Shown: positions 26,126 through 35,883 of the stretch, piece by piece
How positions within the stretch are numbered: the first letter of the stretch is position 1
Layout: the number at the start of each line of letters is the position of its first letter
Source: Pedobacter hiemivivus
GTDB taxonomy: Bacteria; Bacteroidota; Bacteroidia; Sphingobacteriales; Sphingobacteriaceae
Assembly (NCBI RefSeq): GCF_004331685.1
Contig: NZ_SJSM01000003.1
Coordinates: 483,544 to 547,543, forward strand
DNA: 64,000 nt
Direction of reading: 5' to 3'
Notes under the pieces: generated by a model
What the model was told of the DNA's origin: nothing
Databases searched by the model: none
Seen by the model: the letters and a program-made list of their open reading frames with translations, nothing else
Translations under genes and position numbers: made by a program

Positions 26126-26147
26126 AACAATGAAGTTTATATTTGTG

Positions 26148-26170
26148 TGTTTAGTATATACAAATAAACA
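26148..26170. promoter_or_regulatory. Imperfect palindrome between ebo operon and SNF2 gene
   Basis: TGTTTA (26148-26153) and TAAACA (26165-26170) flank GTATATAC in the 109-bp divergent gap. It may be an operator for either gene. No clear -33/-7 promoter pair was found near it. Confidence 0.25.
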
Positions 26171-26234
26171 GATTATTAAATCGATTTAGAAGTATCGTAG
26201 CGTATTTTAGTTTTTTTATTGATTACATTAAGAA

Positions 26235-29200
26235 TTGCAGGTGGAGAAAGAAATCAATGCCCTAACACATGATTATACTTTAGCGAATTTTAACATTTCG
26301 GCATTAACCATATCGGAGATATTAAAACATAGTAAAGTTGGTGCAGATACAGGAGTGAAGGGGTTTTATGAGCTTTCGCCAATGGAGATTGCGGTAAACT
26401 TCGCGGTTTTTAATGATACATCTGTTTCGATGACTAGTCAGGTGGTAACCATTACCCAAACCAGGGATCGGGTAATGTTGTCATGTACCTGTATGTCGGG
26501 CAGTAATGGATTGTGTGAGTACCAGGCCAAAGTATTGTACAACATCATGAACCGGCAGCCCTTGCGCTTGTTTTTTGATGAAACTCTGCGGTCTAAAAAG
26601 CTGAAAGAATTTGCAATTGATTACGGACTGGAAAATGAGGGGCACCTGGATGATCATTTTCAGATCGATTATATAAAAGGTGCGCTGGAGATCAGCCCCA
26701 AAGTGAAAGCCTTATTTCCAATTAATAAAAAAACGAAGCAGGAACTCGGCGAGGCGCTGCTGCCAGCTAAAGAATGGCCAATATCAGCAGGCGGTTTAAT
26801 TAAGAAGGATGTAAAAACGATAGTTGTTTTTAGTCAGCATCGTTTTTACAGTCACCTAACTGTATCCCTTTACGAAGGTTTGGCGAGCAAGGATGGTAAG
26901 ATAAAGAACCCTTTAAAAAGCCTTGATCCATCAGAGATGATCTGGCGATCAGAAAATAGCAGCGAATTAAAATTCCTAAACGGGATATTAAAGTTTCAGA
27001 ACAATTATAATGCAGAGGCTTCTGAATCTGATTTGGAAGGCTTAAAGGCCTTGGCTAAAAATCCGCTAGGGTTGGATATCTACATGCACGACAGCAAGGT
27101 GTCGCCCAATATATCGGCTAGTTCCATCACTAGGGTAAAACTTAATGTACTCGGTATCGACCTGATTTTGTCTGTTAATGAAAAGGGGGATTTTTATGAG
27201 GTGTCGGGTAGGTTGATGTTGGATGGACAGTCGCTAGCCATCGAGGATTTGGTGATTAAGCACCATTATTTTATTCGGTTAGATAACAACTTATACCTGA
27301 TTGATAATCCTGCTTTTTTACGGGTAATTGATTTCTTTAAAAAGCATTATGATAAGATGCTGATTCATAAATCGAAGTTTGATGAGTTTTATGAAACTAT
27401 TCTTTCGAAGTTGGAAGAGAAGGTTAAAATCAATTATTCGTATTTAAAACCAGCTACAAAAACGCAGATCGAAGAAAAGGGGTATGACCTGGAAAATGAG
27501 CAACTGATTTATTTATCCGAGTCGGAAGATTTTGTGCTGATTACGCCTGTAATGCGTTACAGCAATACCGAAATCCCTGTGCTTTCTAGAAAACAAATCA
27601 TTGGGAAGGATAAATATGGCAATACATTTAAGCTGCGCAGAGACGAAGAGGAGGAGTTGCAGTTTATATCCAATATTGCGAAACAACATCCCTTTTTTGA
27701 AGAACAATTGGATGAGGAAATGAAAATGGATTGCTTTTATATGCACCGCAAACATTTCCTGGATATAGGATGGTTTTTAGATGCTTTTGAGGCTTGGCGA
27801 AGTAAAGGTATTACCATTATGGGCTTCAATAAGTTGAATAATAATAACCTGAGTCAGTTTAAAGCTGATATATCGATTAAGGTGATTAGTGGTATTGATT
27901 GGTTTGAAACGGTTGCAAAAGTTGAATATAATGGTGAGGCCATCTCTTTAAAACACCTACACAAATCTATCCGCAACAAGAGTAAATTTATCAAGCTGGA
28001 TGATGGAACGATGGGGATTTTGCCGGATGAGTGGGTAGAGAAATTTACCAGTTACTTTAGTGCCGGAGAGGTGGTTGATGATACTATTCATACACATAAG
28101 ATCAATTACAATATGATCGCGGAGCTGTATGAAGAGCAGCTTTTTGATGAAGCGGTAAAAGATCAGCTGGCGATGTATCGTGGGAAATTATCTGGGCCGG
28201 AAAGTATTATTCCGGTAAAAATACCAGATACGTTAAATGCAGAGTTGCGGGGATACCAGCACGACGGGGTAAATTGGCTTAACTTCCTGGATGATTTTAA
28301 TTTCGGGGCCTGTCTGGCTGATGATATGGGATTGGGTAAAACCATCCAAATCATTGCTTTTATACTTACTCAAAGGGAGAAATCGGCACATAACACCAAT
28401 CTGGTTGTGGTGCCAGCTTCTTTAATTTTTAACTGGCAGGCAGAGGTTGCTAAATTTGCCCCTTCTATTAAAATACGGACCATTTATGGTGCAGATAGGT
28501 TGAAAAATAGTCATGAATTTGACCAGTACGAACTGATCCTTACCTCTTACGGAACTTTATTAGCTGATATCAACTTTCTGAAAGCCTATCGGTTTAATTA
28601 TGTGTTTTTGGATGAGTCGCAGACGATTAAAAACCCTGATTCGCAGCGTTACAAGGCAGTACGGCTTTTACAGTCTCGGAACAAAGTAGCTTTAACGGGT
28701 ACGCCGATAGAGAATAATACTTTTGATTTGTATGGACAGATGTCGTTTGCCTGTCCGGGATTACTGGGGAGCAAGCAGCAGTTTAAAGAATTGTACTCTG
28801 TACCTATTGACCAATTTAAGGAGACGAAGCGTGCAAAGGAATTACAGCAGAGGATTAGCCCTTTTATTCTGCGCAGAACGAAAGAGCAGGTGGCAAAAGA
28901 ATTGCCGGATAAAACGGAAATGGTGATTTATTGCGAAATGGGTACTGAGCAGCGAACGGTGTATGAGGCTGCGGTGCAGGATATCAAAGATTATATAGAA
29001 GGTGTTGCGGAGGATGAGTTGCAAAAAAGCAGTATGCATATTTTGCAGGGCATCACCAGATTGCGACAGATTTGTAATTCGGCCGAGTTGTTAAAAGACG
29101 ATAAGTTTTATGGTAATGCTTCCGCTAAGATGGAGACATTGCTGGAGCAGATTGAAAATAAATCGCCAAACCATAAGATATTGGTTTTCTCGCAGTTTGT

Positions 29201-29621
29201 GGGAATGCTGGACTTGATCAGGAAGGAGCTTTATGAACGGGGGATTGCCCATGAATACTTGACGGGGCAAACCAGGAATAGAGCGGGAGCAGTGGCTTCA
29301 TTTCAAGACAATCCTGAGGTTCGGGTATTTCTGATTAGCTTAAAAGCAGGTGGGGTGGGTTTAAACTTAACTAAGGCCGACTATGTTTACATTGTGGATC
29401 CATGGTGGAATCCTGCGGTAGAAAATCAAGCTATTGACCGTACTTACCGAATAGGGCAGGAAAAGAATGTGGTTGCTGTTCGGTTAATTTGTCCGGATAC
29501 GATTGAAGATAAGATCATGAAGTTACAAGATACCAAGAAGGATTTGGTAGATGATCTGATCAAAACGGAAACGTCAATCTATAAGACACTTTCCAAAAAG
29601 GATTTGCTGGGATTGTTTTAA
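26235..29621 (+). CDS. SNF2-family DEAD/H helicase-like ATPase
   Basis: A 1128-residue ATP-dependent DNA translocase of the Swi2/Snf2 superfamily. The N-terminal 650 residues carry a degenerate SWIM-like zinc patch (CTCMSGSNGLCEY, about residues 83-95, Tyr in place of the last His) and a long bacterial SNF2 N-terminal domain. The helicase core shows Walker A DDMGLGKT (about 695), motif II DESQ (about 793), LTGTPIENN, LISLKAGGVGLNLT and DRTYRIGQ. The frame opens just after a stop at 26229, so the start is TTG at 26235 or GTG at 26241; no ATG is available near. Transcribed away from ebo. Role probably in RNA polymerase recycling or DNA repair. Confidence 0.9.
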   Translation: MQVEKEINALTHDYTLANFNISALTISEILKHSKVGADTGVKGFYELSPMEIAVNFAVFNDTSVSMTSQVVTITQTRDRVMLSCTCMSGSNGLCEYQAKVLYNIMNRQPLRLFFDETLRSKKLKEFAIDYGLENEGHLDDHFQIDYIKGALEISPKVKALFPINKKTKQELGEALLPAKEWPISAGGLIKKDVKTIVVFSQHRFYSHLTVSLYEGLASKDGKIKNPLKSLDPSEMIWRSENSSELKFLNGILKFQNNYNAEASESDLEGLKALAKNPLGLDIYMHDSKVSPNISASSITRVKLNVLGIDLILSVNEKGDFYEVSGRLMLDGQSLAIEDLVIKHHYFIRLDNNLYLIDNPAFLRVIDFFKKHYDKMLIHKSKFDEFYETILSKLEEKVKINYSYLKPATKTQIEEKGYDLENEQLIYLSESEDFVLITPVMRYSNTEIPVLSRKQIIGKDKYGNTFKLRRDEEEELQFISNIAKQHPFFEEQLDEEMKMDCFYMHRKHFLDIGWFLDAFEAWRSKGITIMGFNKLNNNNLSQFKADISIKVISGIDWFETVAKVEYNGEAISLKHLHKSIRNKSKFIKLDDGTMGILPDEWVEKFTSYFSAGEVVDDTIHTHKINYNMIAELYEEQLFDEAVKDQLAMYRGKLSGPESIIPVKIPDTLNAELRGYQHDGVNWLNFLDDFNFGACLADDMGLGKTIQIIAFILTQREKSAHNTNLVVVPASLIFNWQAEVAKFAPSIKIRTIYGADRLKNSHEFDQYELILTSYGTLLADINFLKAYRFNYVFLDESQTIKNPDSQRYKAVRLLQSRNKVALTGTPIENNTFDLYGQMSFACPGLLGSKQQFKELYSVPIDQFKETKRAKELQQRISPFILRRTKEQVAKELPDKTEMVIYCEMGTEQRTVYEAAVQDIKDYIEGVAEDELQKSSMHILQGITRLRQICNSAELLKDDKFYGNASAKMETLLEQIENKSPNHKILVFSQFVGMLDLIRKELYERGIAHEYLTGQTRNRAGAVASFQDNPEVRVFLISLKAGGVGLNLTKADYVYIVDPWWNPAVENQAIDRTYRIGQEKNVVAVRLICPDTIEDKIMKLQDTKKDLVDDLIKTETSIYKTLSKKDLLGLF

Positions 29622-29625
29622 TAAA

Positions 29626-29657
29626 GCGAGGGTGTAAGTAGTTGTTTATACCCTCGC
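29626..29657. terminator. Bidirectional terminator between SNF2 and phosphoesterase genes
   Basis: A 12-bp stem (29626-29637 with 29646-29657) including 7 perfect G/C-rich pairs (GCGAGGG with CCCTCGC). T-rich sequence follows on the plus strand and A-rich sequence precedes, so it can serve both convergent genes. Confidence 0.8.
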
Positions 29658-29669
29658 CTTATTTTATGA

Positions 29670-31232
29670 TTACTCTGTAATCACAAAACTGTTTTTTTGT
29701 GTAAAGGGGCGGTTAAACATATCGGTAGCTTTTACTTCTATGGTATGCTCACCAGCTGATAAGTTGGTTGGAATTGGACCTTTCCATAAGTGTGTGCTTT
29801 TTGCAGGGTTAGAAGGTCTTCTGGCTTTCAGTTTTTTATCGGTTATGCTTTTCCATGTCGCCACTTCTGAAAGATAAAATGGATCAAATTCCGTGCTTTG
29901 TTCCAGATTTTTCCATTGGTTGCCATCTATACGGTATTGTACTTTGTCATTTTTAGCACCCGTGTAAAAATTCACATAGACATAGGCTAGCGTATCACTA
30001 TTCCGTTTTAGTTTTTCAGGTGCTGTGATTCTCATTTGCTCTGCAGCATCTTTACCTGCGACTTTATAATCGATTACATATTGGTTTCCTTTAAAATGAA
30101 TAAAGCCGTAGCCTTTAGGCGTTCCATCACGCATGGTAGAAATGGGTGTGCCGTTTTTGTCGCTAAGGCCGGAATAAAAATCTCCCGAAGCTGTTCCGAT
30201 ATTAAAATGATGGTGGGGTTTATCCTGAAGCCATTCTGTACCTTTCACATAGAAATCCTGACGCTGCATATGGGTATGTGCGGAAATGGAAAGTGTATTT
30301 GGGAAATCTTTAATGGCATTGAATAATCTTTTTCTGGTGGACGAACTGAAAAGAAATTCAGGCTCACTCATGGGAATATGCATCGTCATTACAATCAGGT
30401 AGTCTTTAGGGACATGCTTCAAATCATTTTCTACAAATTTCAGTTGATCTTCTCTTAAACCGCCGTAATAGCCACGTCCGTCACGTGGGTCTGGATATAA
30501 TACATCATCGAGTACAATGAAATGTACTTTTCCATAATTGAAAGCATAGGTGGTGGGACCAAAATGAGCCTCAAAAGATTCATCAGATAAAGAATCAGTA
30601 GTTGCATCAGCATCTAGGTCGTGGTTACCCATCATGTTGTACCATGGGATCCCTACGCGTTTTACCGCGGCAGTATAAGCCGGAAACAGATCAAGCTTAT
30701 CGCCTACTTCGTCGCCCATGCTGATACCAAAGGAGACATCTTTAATGCCTTCCACTTCGGTAATTACATCGCGTACAAAGTAATCTACCTGCTCCTGGTT
30801 ATATACTTGTGGGTCGCCAAAAATAAGTGCAGTATAGTTGTCTTTTTCTGTTGATGGTTTTAGGGCAAAATCAATAGATTTTGGCAGAGGGCCTGTAGGT
30901 GGCACTCCTTTGTATTTTAAAATTGGTGAGCCTTGTGGTTTGTGGATGTAATAATATTGAGGTAGGTTATCTGCGTTTAATGGCACCTGATAACCGGTAG
31001 GTTTAATTACGCTAATGATGTTGTCGTTGCCAATAGGTAATTGGTAAAAACCTTTGCTATTGCTGCGGACAACTTCCTGTCCGTTGGTTACCGAGACGTT
31101 AGGGATACCTTTTTCTGTTTGATCTCTTTTGCCATTTCCGTTTGTGTCGTTAAATACGTAGCCAGAGGCTGTGGTTTGGGCGTGTAGGGAGAAGGATGTA
31201 AGTATAAGAATGAAGAAACTAAATTTTCTCAT
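29670..31232 (-). CDS. Secreted calcineurin-like metallophosphoesterase
   Basis: A 520-residue exported phosphoesterase with signal peptide (MRKFSFFILILTSFSLHAQT). It has an N-terminal SdrD B/prealbumin-like domain (about 25-95), a catalytic calcineurin domain (about 130-350) and a C-terminal beta domain. Metal-ligand motifs are IFGDPQVYN (DxQ rather than the usual DxH), SMGDEVGD, MMGNHDLD, VMTMHIPM and SAHTHMQ. The substrate is unknown. It is the last gene on the minus strand of the SusCD/M16 locus, 60 bp after the surface lipoprotein, ended by the terminator at 29626-29657. Confidence 0.88.
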   Translation of the reverse strand: MRKFSFFILILTSFSLHAQTTASGYVFNDTNGNGKRDQTEKGIPNVSVTNGQEVVRSNSKGFYQLPIGNDNIISVIKPTGYQVPLNADNLPQYYYIHKPQGSPILKYKGVPPTGPLPKSIDFALKPSTEKDNYTALIFGDPQVYNQEQVDYFVRDVITEVEGIKDVSFGISMGDEVGDKLDLFPAYTAAVKRVGIPWYNMMGNHDLDADATTDSLSDESFEAHFGPTTYAFNYGKVHFIVLDDVLYPDPRDGRGYYGGLREDQLKFVENDLKHVPKDYLIVMTMHIPMSEPEFLFSSSTRKRLFNAIKDFPNTLSISAHTHMQRQDFYVKGTEWLQDKPHHHFNIGTASGDFYSGLSDKNGTPISTMRDGTPKGYGFIHFKGNQYVIDYKVAGKDAAEQMRITAPEKLKRNSDTLAYVYVNFYTGAKNDKVQYRIDGNQWKNLEQSTEFDPFYLSEVATWKSITDKKLKARRPSNPAKSTHLWKGPIPTNLSAGEHTIEVKATDMFNRPFTQKNSFVITE

Positions 31233-31292
31233 TTAAATAGGATTTAAAAGTATTCATGGGTGTTTTTTAGGCACCCATGAAAAGCAGAGATA

Positions 31293-33047
31293 TTATTTCG
31301 TATTTGTGTATTTATAAACGGATATTCTACCGTCACTGTTAGCGCTTAAGGCAAGGTAAGGGATGCCATCTGATGCCACCTTCATGTCGAATGCATTAAC
31401 CTTTCCGGAAATGACAATTCTTGGTGTATTCCAGTTATTGGTGATGGTGTTTAAAGTCCTCATGTAAAGTCCCGTTGTATTGGCATAAGCGAAATATAAT
31501 TTACCATCTGGAGCTATAGCGAGTGCGTATTTTTCATCCTGATCCTGACTGCTTCCGGCTGATCCTATTTCTACCCAGTTTGTACCGTTGAATTTCATAA
31601 TCCTGTTTAAACGCTGACTGGAGGATACAGTTTGAAAACCAATATAGGCTGTGCCATCTGTGGCCACTGCTCCTATTACTGAGGTGTAACCAGGTAGTCC
31701 ATCGGAAGCCCTGAATCCTACGGGGCCAACGGGCTGCCAGGTGTTGCCCACGAGCTTGAACATGCTTACGTTGGAGCTTCTATCGAGGATAGCTAGGTAT
31801 GTTTTCCCGTTTAATCCTCTAAATATCCTACAAGCTATTAACAAAGGATTGGCGGTAGCAGGAGTTACGTTGCCCCATATTCCGTTTGTATAATTGGACA
31901 CATACAAGGACCTCCTTGTGAATCCTGGGGTAGTCTGAATAGATAGTGCAATGATAGGTTGATTGTTTTCACCAATTGCAAATGAGTATTTGTCAGCTTT
32001 CATTGGTGTAAATCTTTCTGTTCCCACATTTATCCATGTATCATTTACATATTTTTTTACGGTAGCTCTCTCGTCAGAATTGAAATAGTCTTTGTATCCT
32101 AAGTATGGGGTGCCCTCTTCACCAAAATCTATGACTGGTTCATCAGCTTTACCGGGAGAAATTCCTGTCACTTTGCCCAGATTTTCCCATCCTGTTCCGT
32201 TATAACTGATGACACCAACCCTTCTTAATGAGTCTGGAACAGTTACGCCGGCATCATCGCTTGGTCCCTTGTAATAGGTTACATACGGCATTTTGCTGAA
32301 AGGGTGTATTGCCAGTTTAATTCCGTTTGTTTTGAAAGGAACAATGCTTTTCTCACCGATTATCCACCATTTTGGACCTATAAATGAAAGTTGCACATTA
32401 AAATTTAGTGGGGCTGGTAGGCCTGCATCAGTAAAGCTATATACCACAGGATTCCCGAAATTATTGGATGTTACTTTGCTTTCCTGGTTTATGGGGCCTA
32501 CTTTTAAGGTAGATCCAGTTGTAGTTTGAAACCTTGCTACCAATTTTGTTAAATCAATGGTTTCATGAACGGAAATGTCAATGGTTAAGCCTCTGATTAC
32601 AGCCTGATAATCCTCTTCAAGGACACCTGGGTTATCAGCCTTAAAGAATCCGAAAGATTGAAGGGCAATTTTCTTCTCTATCCGAACTGAATAACTTCTT
32701 GTGCTTTTGTCTTCAGCTTTTACTTTATACGATATAGGTTGACTAAAATCCTGTTCAGAAATACCTGATTCCTGGACTTTAGCGTCAACCTGTACAATTG
32801 TACGTGGGTTATCTATCGTAAAGCTGGCTTTCAGATTCGTAACATCAATTTCAGTTGGCAGTGCTACTATAATTTCGTCACCTGAGATTACACCTGGGTA
32901 TTCCGTTTCCGTATTTGATGCACCTTTAACAATGAATTTAAAAGATTCGATTCCTTTGCCATACATAACAGGATCTTTTTTACAACCGCTATTAAGGCCA
33001 ACTACAATAAGCAGGAATAGGGTTGTGATATTTTTAATAGTCTTCAT
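31293..33047 (-). CDS. Surface lipoprotein with DUF5018-like and propeller-like repeats
   Basis: A 584-residue predicted lipoprotein (lipobox at GLNSGC). The N-terminal 230 residues hold two copies of a beta domain of the Bacteroidota DUF5018 type (each with the SGDEIIVALPTEIDVTNLKA / RGLTIDISVHETIDLTKLVA pattern and a closing SYKVKAED... / VYSFTDAG strand). The remainder shows about six repeats of a W-V-G blade-like pattern (WENLGKVTG, WINVGTERF, WQPVGPVGF, WVEIGSAG), suggesting a beta-propeller. It is likely a surface ligand-binding component of the SusCD locus; that role is inferred. It lies 5 bp after the M16 gene. Confidence 0.75.
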   Translation of the reverse strand: MKTIKNITTLFLLIVVGLNSGCKKDPVMYGKGIESFKFIVKGASNTETEYPGVISGDEIIVALPTEIDVTNLKASFTIDNPRTIVQVDAKVQESGISEQDFSQPISYKVKAEDKSTRSYSVRIEKKIALQSFGFFKADNPGVLEEDYQAVIRGLTIDISVHETIDLTKLVARFQTTTGSTLKVGPINQESKVTSNNFGNPVVYSFTDAGLPAPLNFNVQLSFIGPKWWIIGEKSIVPFKTNGIKLAIHPFSKMPYVTYYKGPSDDAGVTVPDSLRRVGVISYNGTGWENLGKVTGISPGKADEPVIDFGEEGTPYLGYKDYFNSDERATVKKYVNDTWINVGTERFTPMKADKYSFAIGENNQPIIALSIQTTPGFTRRSLYVSNYTNGIWGNVTPATANPLLIACRIFRGLNGKTYLAILDRSSNVSMFKLVGNTWQPVGPVGFRASDGLPGYTSVIGAVATDGTAYIGFQTVSSSQRLNRIMKFNGTNWVEIGSAGSSQDQDEKYALAIAPDGKLYFAYANTTGLYMRTLNTITNNWNTPRIVISGKVNAFDMKVASDGIPYLALSANSDGRISVYKYTNTK

Positions 33048-33052
33048 AACAA

Positions 33053-35872
33053 TTAGTTTAGTGTCTTAAAATTTTCAGGCAACAGTACGGCTTTAATCCC
33101 AGGGGTATCTATTAGATACTTTTTAGCATAATCAGCAACCATTGCCGGAGTGATTTTATTGATCATATTTTCGAAATCATTGAAATAGCTGTAGTCCTTA
33201 AAACCGAAATAAAACTGATTTCTTAGGGCCGAACTCCAAAAGAGATTTTTATCTGCTTGTTTCTTGTATCCGTCGATTTGCTGTACCTTGATGTTAGTTA
33301 GGTCACTGGCAAAATAAGCTGGATTATCGGCAACCTTTTTAACTTCAATTTGTGCCTGTTTAATCAGAAAATCTGTTGATTCAGGAGCGCAACTGAAAGA
33401 AATTCTTGCACGGATTAAAGGATTGGGCACGCTAGTTGAAGAAATAGATACACCTACTCCATATACACCTGAGTTTTTCTCGCGAAGGTTTAAACGTAAC
33501 TTTACTTTTAAAACTTCTTGTAACATCGTTTGTACCAAAATATCTGGATAATCATAATTTACCTTATTGCTTTGGTGGAAAAGGTTTACTGTGCTTTTTG
33601 GAGCGGCACCTGCATAGATCAATATATCTTTTGCAGAACTGCCGCCAACAGGGCCTTTATACTCGAACTTATTGTTGTAATCCCCGGCAGGTAACCCTCC
33701 AATGTATTGTTCTATTAAAGGTTTAATACTGTCCAGGTTAAAGCCCCCAACAATTACAAACTGAAAGTCCTTAGCAGAACCAAAACGGCTTTTAAAAATA
33801 GGAATAACGTTTTTTAAGTGCGCTTCCTTGCTTAGCCTTTCTGCGGACATCTCTGATGCATAATCATCATCACCTTTTAATAATTCGCTAATGGCTTTGG
33901 TGTAAGTGTAATTTGGTGATAGTTTGTTATTTTCAAGCTGCTCCAACGATTGACGCTTTGCTTGTTCAAAAGTGATTGGATCGGCATTTGGGTACATCCA
34001 TTTCAGGTATATCAACTGAAACATAGTTTTAGCATCTTTCCAGTCGGCACTGCTCACTACACCTTCCCTTGAACTGGAAAGAACCAATGTAGCGGAGGCT
34101 GAGTTTCCGGTAAGAAACTGAGTCAAGGCACGGCGACTAAAATCACCAGCGCCACTTAAACCGGTTACCGGTTTAACAAATTGTGCCGTTACATACTGTG
34201 AAGAGTCAAGTGCATAAATGCCACCTTTCCTAAAACCGGATAAGGAAATATAGTTTTTTCGCTCTGCAGTTGGTTTCAGGTAAACAATGGTGCCATTGGC
34301 CAAAGTCCATTTGGTGACACCAATAGCCGAAAGCAGTTCTTCTTTAACTACTTTTCCTGTTACGGGTTCTTGTGCAAGCAATTTAGCGGGAACAGTAATC
34401 TGATCTGTCCATGAAGCAACCTGCTCAGTGGCAGCTTTAGCAAACATAGCCTTTAAAGCCGTTTGGCTAGGTAAATTTGCCTTATCCTTTTCTGGAGCTG
34501 TAAGTAAGACTACTGTATTGCCGGCTTTGTTTACCGATCTTAAGAAATTCAATAAAGTAAGTGAATCAATCTGTGGGGCATATTTTAAAGCAAGTCTGTT
34601 GCGCTCTTCTTTTGCCAGCATGGTACTTCCATTGTAAAAGACATCATGAATCTCGTTCATATAGGTCTCGCCAGCAGTTTTATCTTCTGCAGCTACTGAG
34701 CGTTTAATTGCAGCAATGTATTCGTCTCTATATTTGTTAACCTCATCGTTGGTCAAACCGTAACGGCATATCCGTTGGGCTTCGGTTAAGTATTGGGCAA
34801 TTCCTTCCTTAACCTTATCATGGTATAAGGATGCTCCACCCGAGACGATGCCGTTCTTTAATACAATATTGCTAACCGAGAAGCTGCCCTCTTTAAAGTC
34901 ATTTTGCAATTGGGATACTCTGCTAAACCGACTTTTGGCCAAAGCATTAAAAAATGTCCTGATCAATTGATCTTTGTAATCCTGCTCGGTTTTAATGGAG
35001 TTAAATGATTTGATCTTATTGAAGACACTTAGTTCTATTGCATTGGCTTCTTTATCTGTAAGAATAGAAAACAAGGTATCTCGGTGTGCAGGCAATTCGT
35101 AATAAAGCCTTGGAGATTTGCTTTTAGCCTTATACTGGTTAAATTCGGTTTTAATATACTCCTCTACTTTTTTAGGATCAATATCGGTTACAATGGCAAT
35201 CGACATTAGATCCGGACGGTACCATTTCTCATAAAAATCAACGATAGTCTGGCGCTTAAAGCTTTTCAGTATATCTACTTTACCAATAGGTAAGCGTTCG
35301 GCATATCTTGATTTATTAAATAGTACGGGCAAGTACTGCTCTCTTAAACGGTTCGCTGCCCCTTGCTTGCTGCGCCATTCTTCAATTACCACACCTCGTT
35401 CCTTATCTATTTCATGGCTGTCGAAAGTTACTCCAAATGCCCAGTCCGCCATAATGTCTATAGATTTCTCCAGGTTTTTCTCATCCTTGGTATTGATGCT
35501 GATCTTATAAACTGTTTCATCAAAACTGGTGTGCGCATTTAGGTCTGCACCAAATTTTACACCTTTGGATTCCAGAAACTCAATCACATCATTTTTTGAA
35601 TAATGCTTAGTTCCGTTAAAAGCCATGTGTTCAATAAAGTGGGCTAAACCCAACTGATCAGGTTCTTCCTGTAAAGAACCTGCGTTTAAAAACAACCTTA
35701 ATACTGAGTTTCCCTTCGTTTTGTCGCTCTTGTAAATGTAATAGGTAAAACCGTTTTTAAGTTTCCCTTTTACGAGGTTAGGATCTTGCTGTAATTGCTG
35801 GGCGTAAATGTTGGAATTTAAAATTCCCAACGCCGCCAGCGTTAATACTATAAAATTTATTTTGTTCCTCAT
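33053..35872 (-). CDS. M16-family zinc metalloprotease (pitrilysin-like)
   Basis: A 939-residue exported protease with signal peptide (MRNKINFIVLTLAALGILNSNIYAQ). The inverted zinc motif HxxEH is present at HFIEH (His78, Glu81, His82), with the downstream Glu in ERGVVIEEWRS. The size covers four M16 domains in one chain, as in the Bacteroidota periplasmic M16 proteases. Such proteases degrade short peptides in a closed chamber. Genes on both sides (8-11 bp gaps) belong to the same SusCD operon, so it probably trims imported peptides. Confidence 0.93.
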   Translation of the reverse strand: MRNKINFIVLTLAALGILNSNIYAQQLQQDPNLVKGKLKNGFTYYIYKSDKTKGNSVLRLFLNAGSLQEEPDQLGLAHFIEHMAFNGTKHYSKNDVIEFLESKGVKFGADLNAHTSFDETVYKISINTKDEKNLEKSIDIMADWAFGVTFDSHEIDKERGVVIEEWRSKQGAANRLREQYLPVLFNKSRYAERLPIGKVDILKSFKRQTIVDFYEKWYRPDLMSIAIVTDIDPKKVEEYIKTEFNQYKAKSKSPRLYYELPAHRDTLFSILTDKEANAIELSVFNKIKSFNSIKTEQDYKDQLIRTFFNALAKSRFSRVSQLQNDFKEGSFSVSNIVLKNGIVSGGASLYHDKVKEGIAQYLTEAQRICRYGLTNDEVNKYRDEYIAAIKRSVAAEDKTAGETYMNEIHDVFYNGSTMLAKEERNRLALKYAPQIDSLTLLNFLRSVNKAGNTVVLLTAPEKDKANLPSQTALKAMFAKAATEQVASWTDQITVPAKLLAQEPVTGKVVKEELLSAIGVTKWTLANGTIVYLKPTAERKNYISLSGFRKGGIYALDSSQYVTAQFVKPVTGLSGAGDFSRRALTQFLTGNSASATLVLSSSREGVVSSADWKDAKTMFQLIYLKWMYPNADPITFEQAKRQSLEQLENNKLSPNYTYTKAISELLKGDDDYASEMSAERLSKEAHLKNVIPIFKSRFGSAKDFQFVIVGGFNLDSIKPLIEQYIGGLPAGDYNNKFEYKGPVGGSSAKDILIYAGAAPKSTVNLFHQSNKVNYDYPDILVQTMLQEVLKVKLRLNLREKNSGVYGVGVSISSTSVPNPLIRARISFSCAPESTDFLIKQAQIEVKKVADNPAYFASDLTNIKVQQIDGYKKQADKNLFWSSALRNQFYFGFKDYSYFNDFENMINKITPAMVADYAKKYLIDTPGIKAVLLPENFKTLN

Positions 35873-35883
35873 CCGTCTCCTCC

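Noticed and set aside
26235..29621. SNF2 gene as part of a DISARM-like phage defence system
   Set aside because: No methyltransferase, PLD or DUF1998 genes are near; the neighbours are ebo and a SusCD locus.
33053..35872. M16 protease as a pqqF-type enzyme
   Set aside because: No pqq genes are present; it is a secreted four-domain protease in a SusCD operon.
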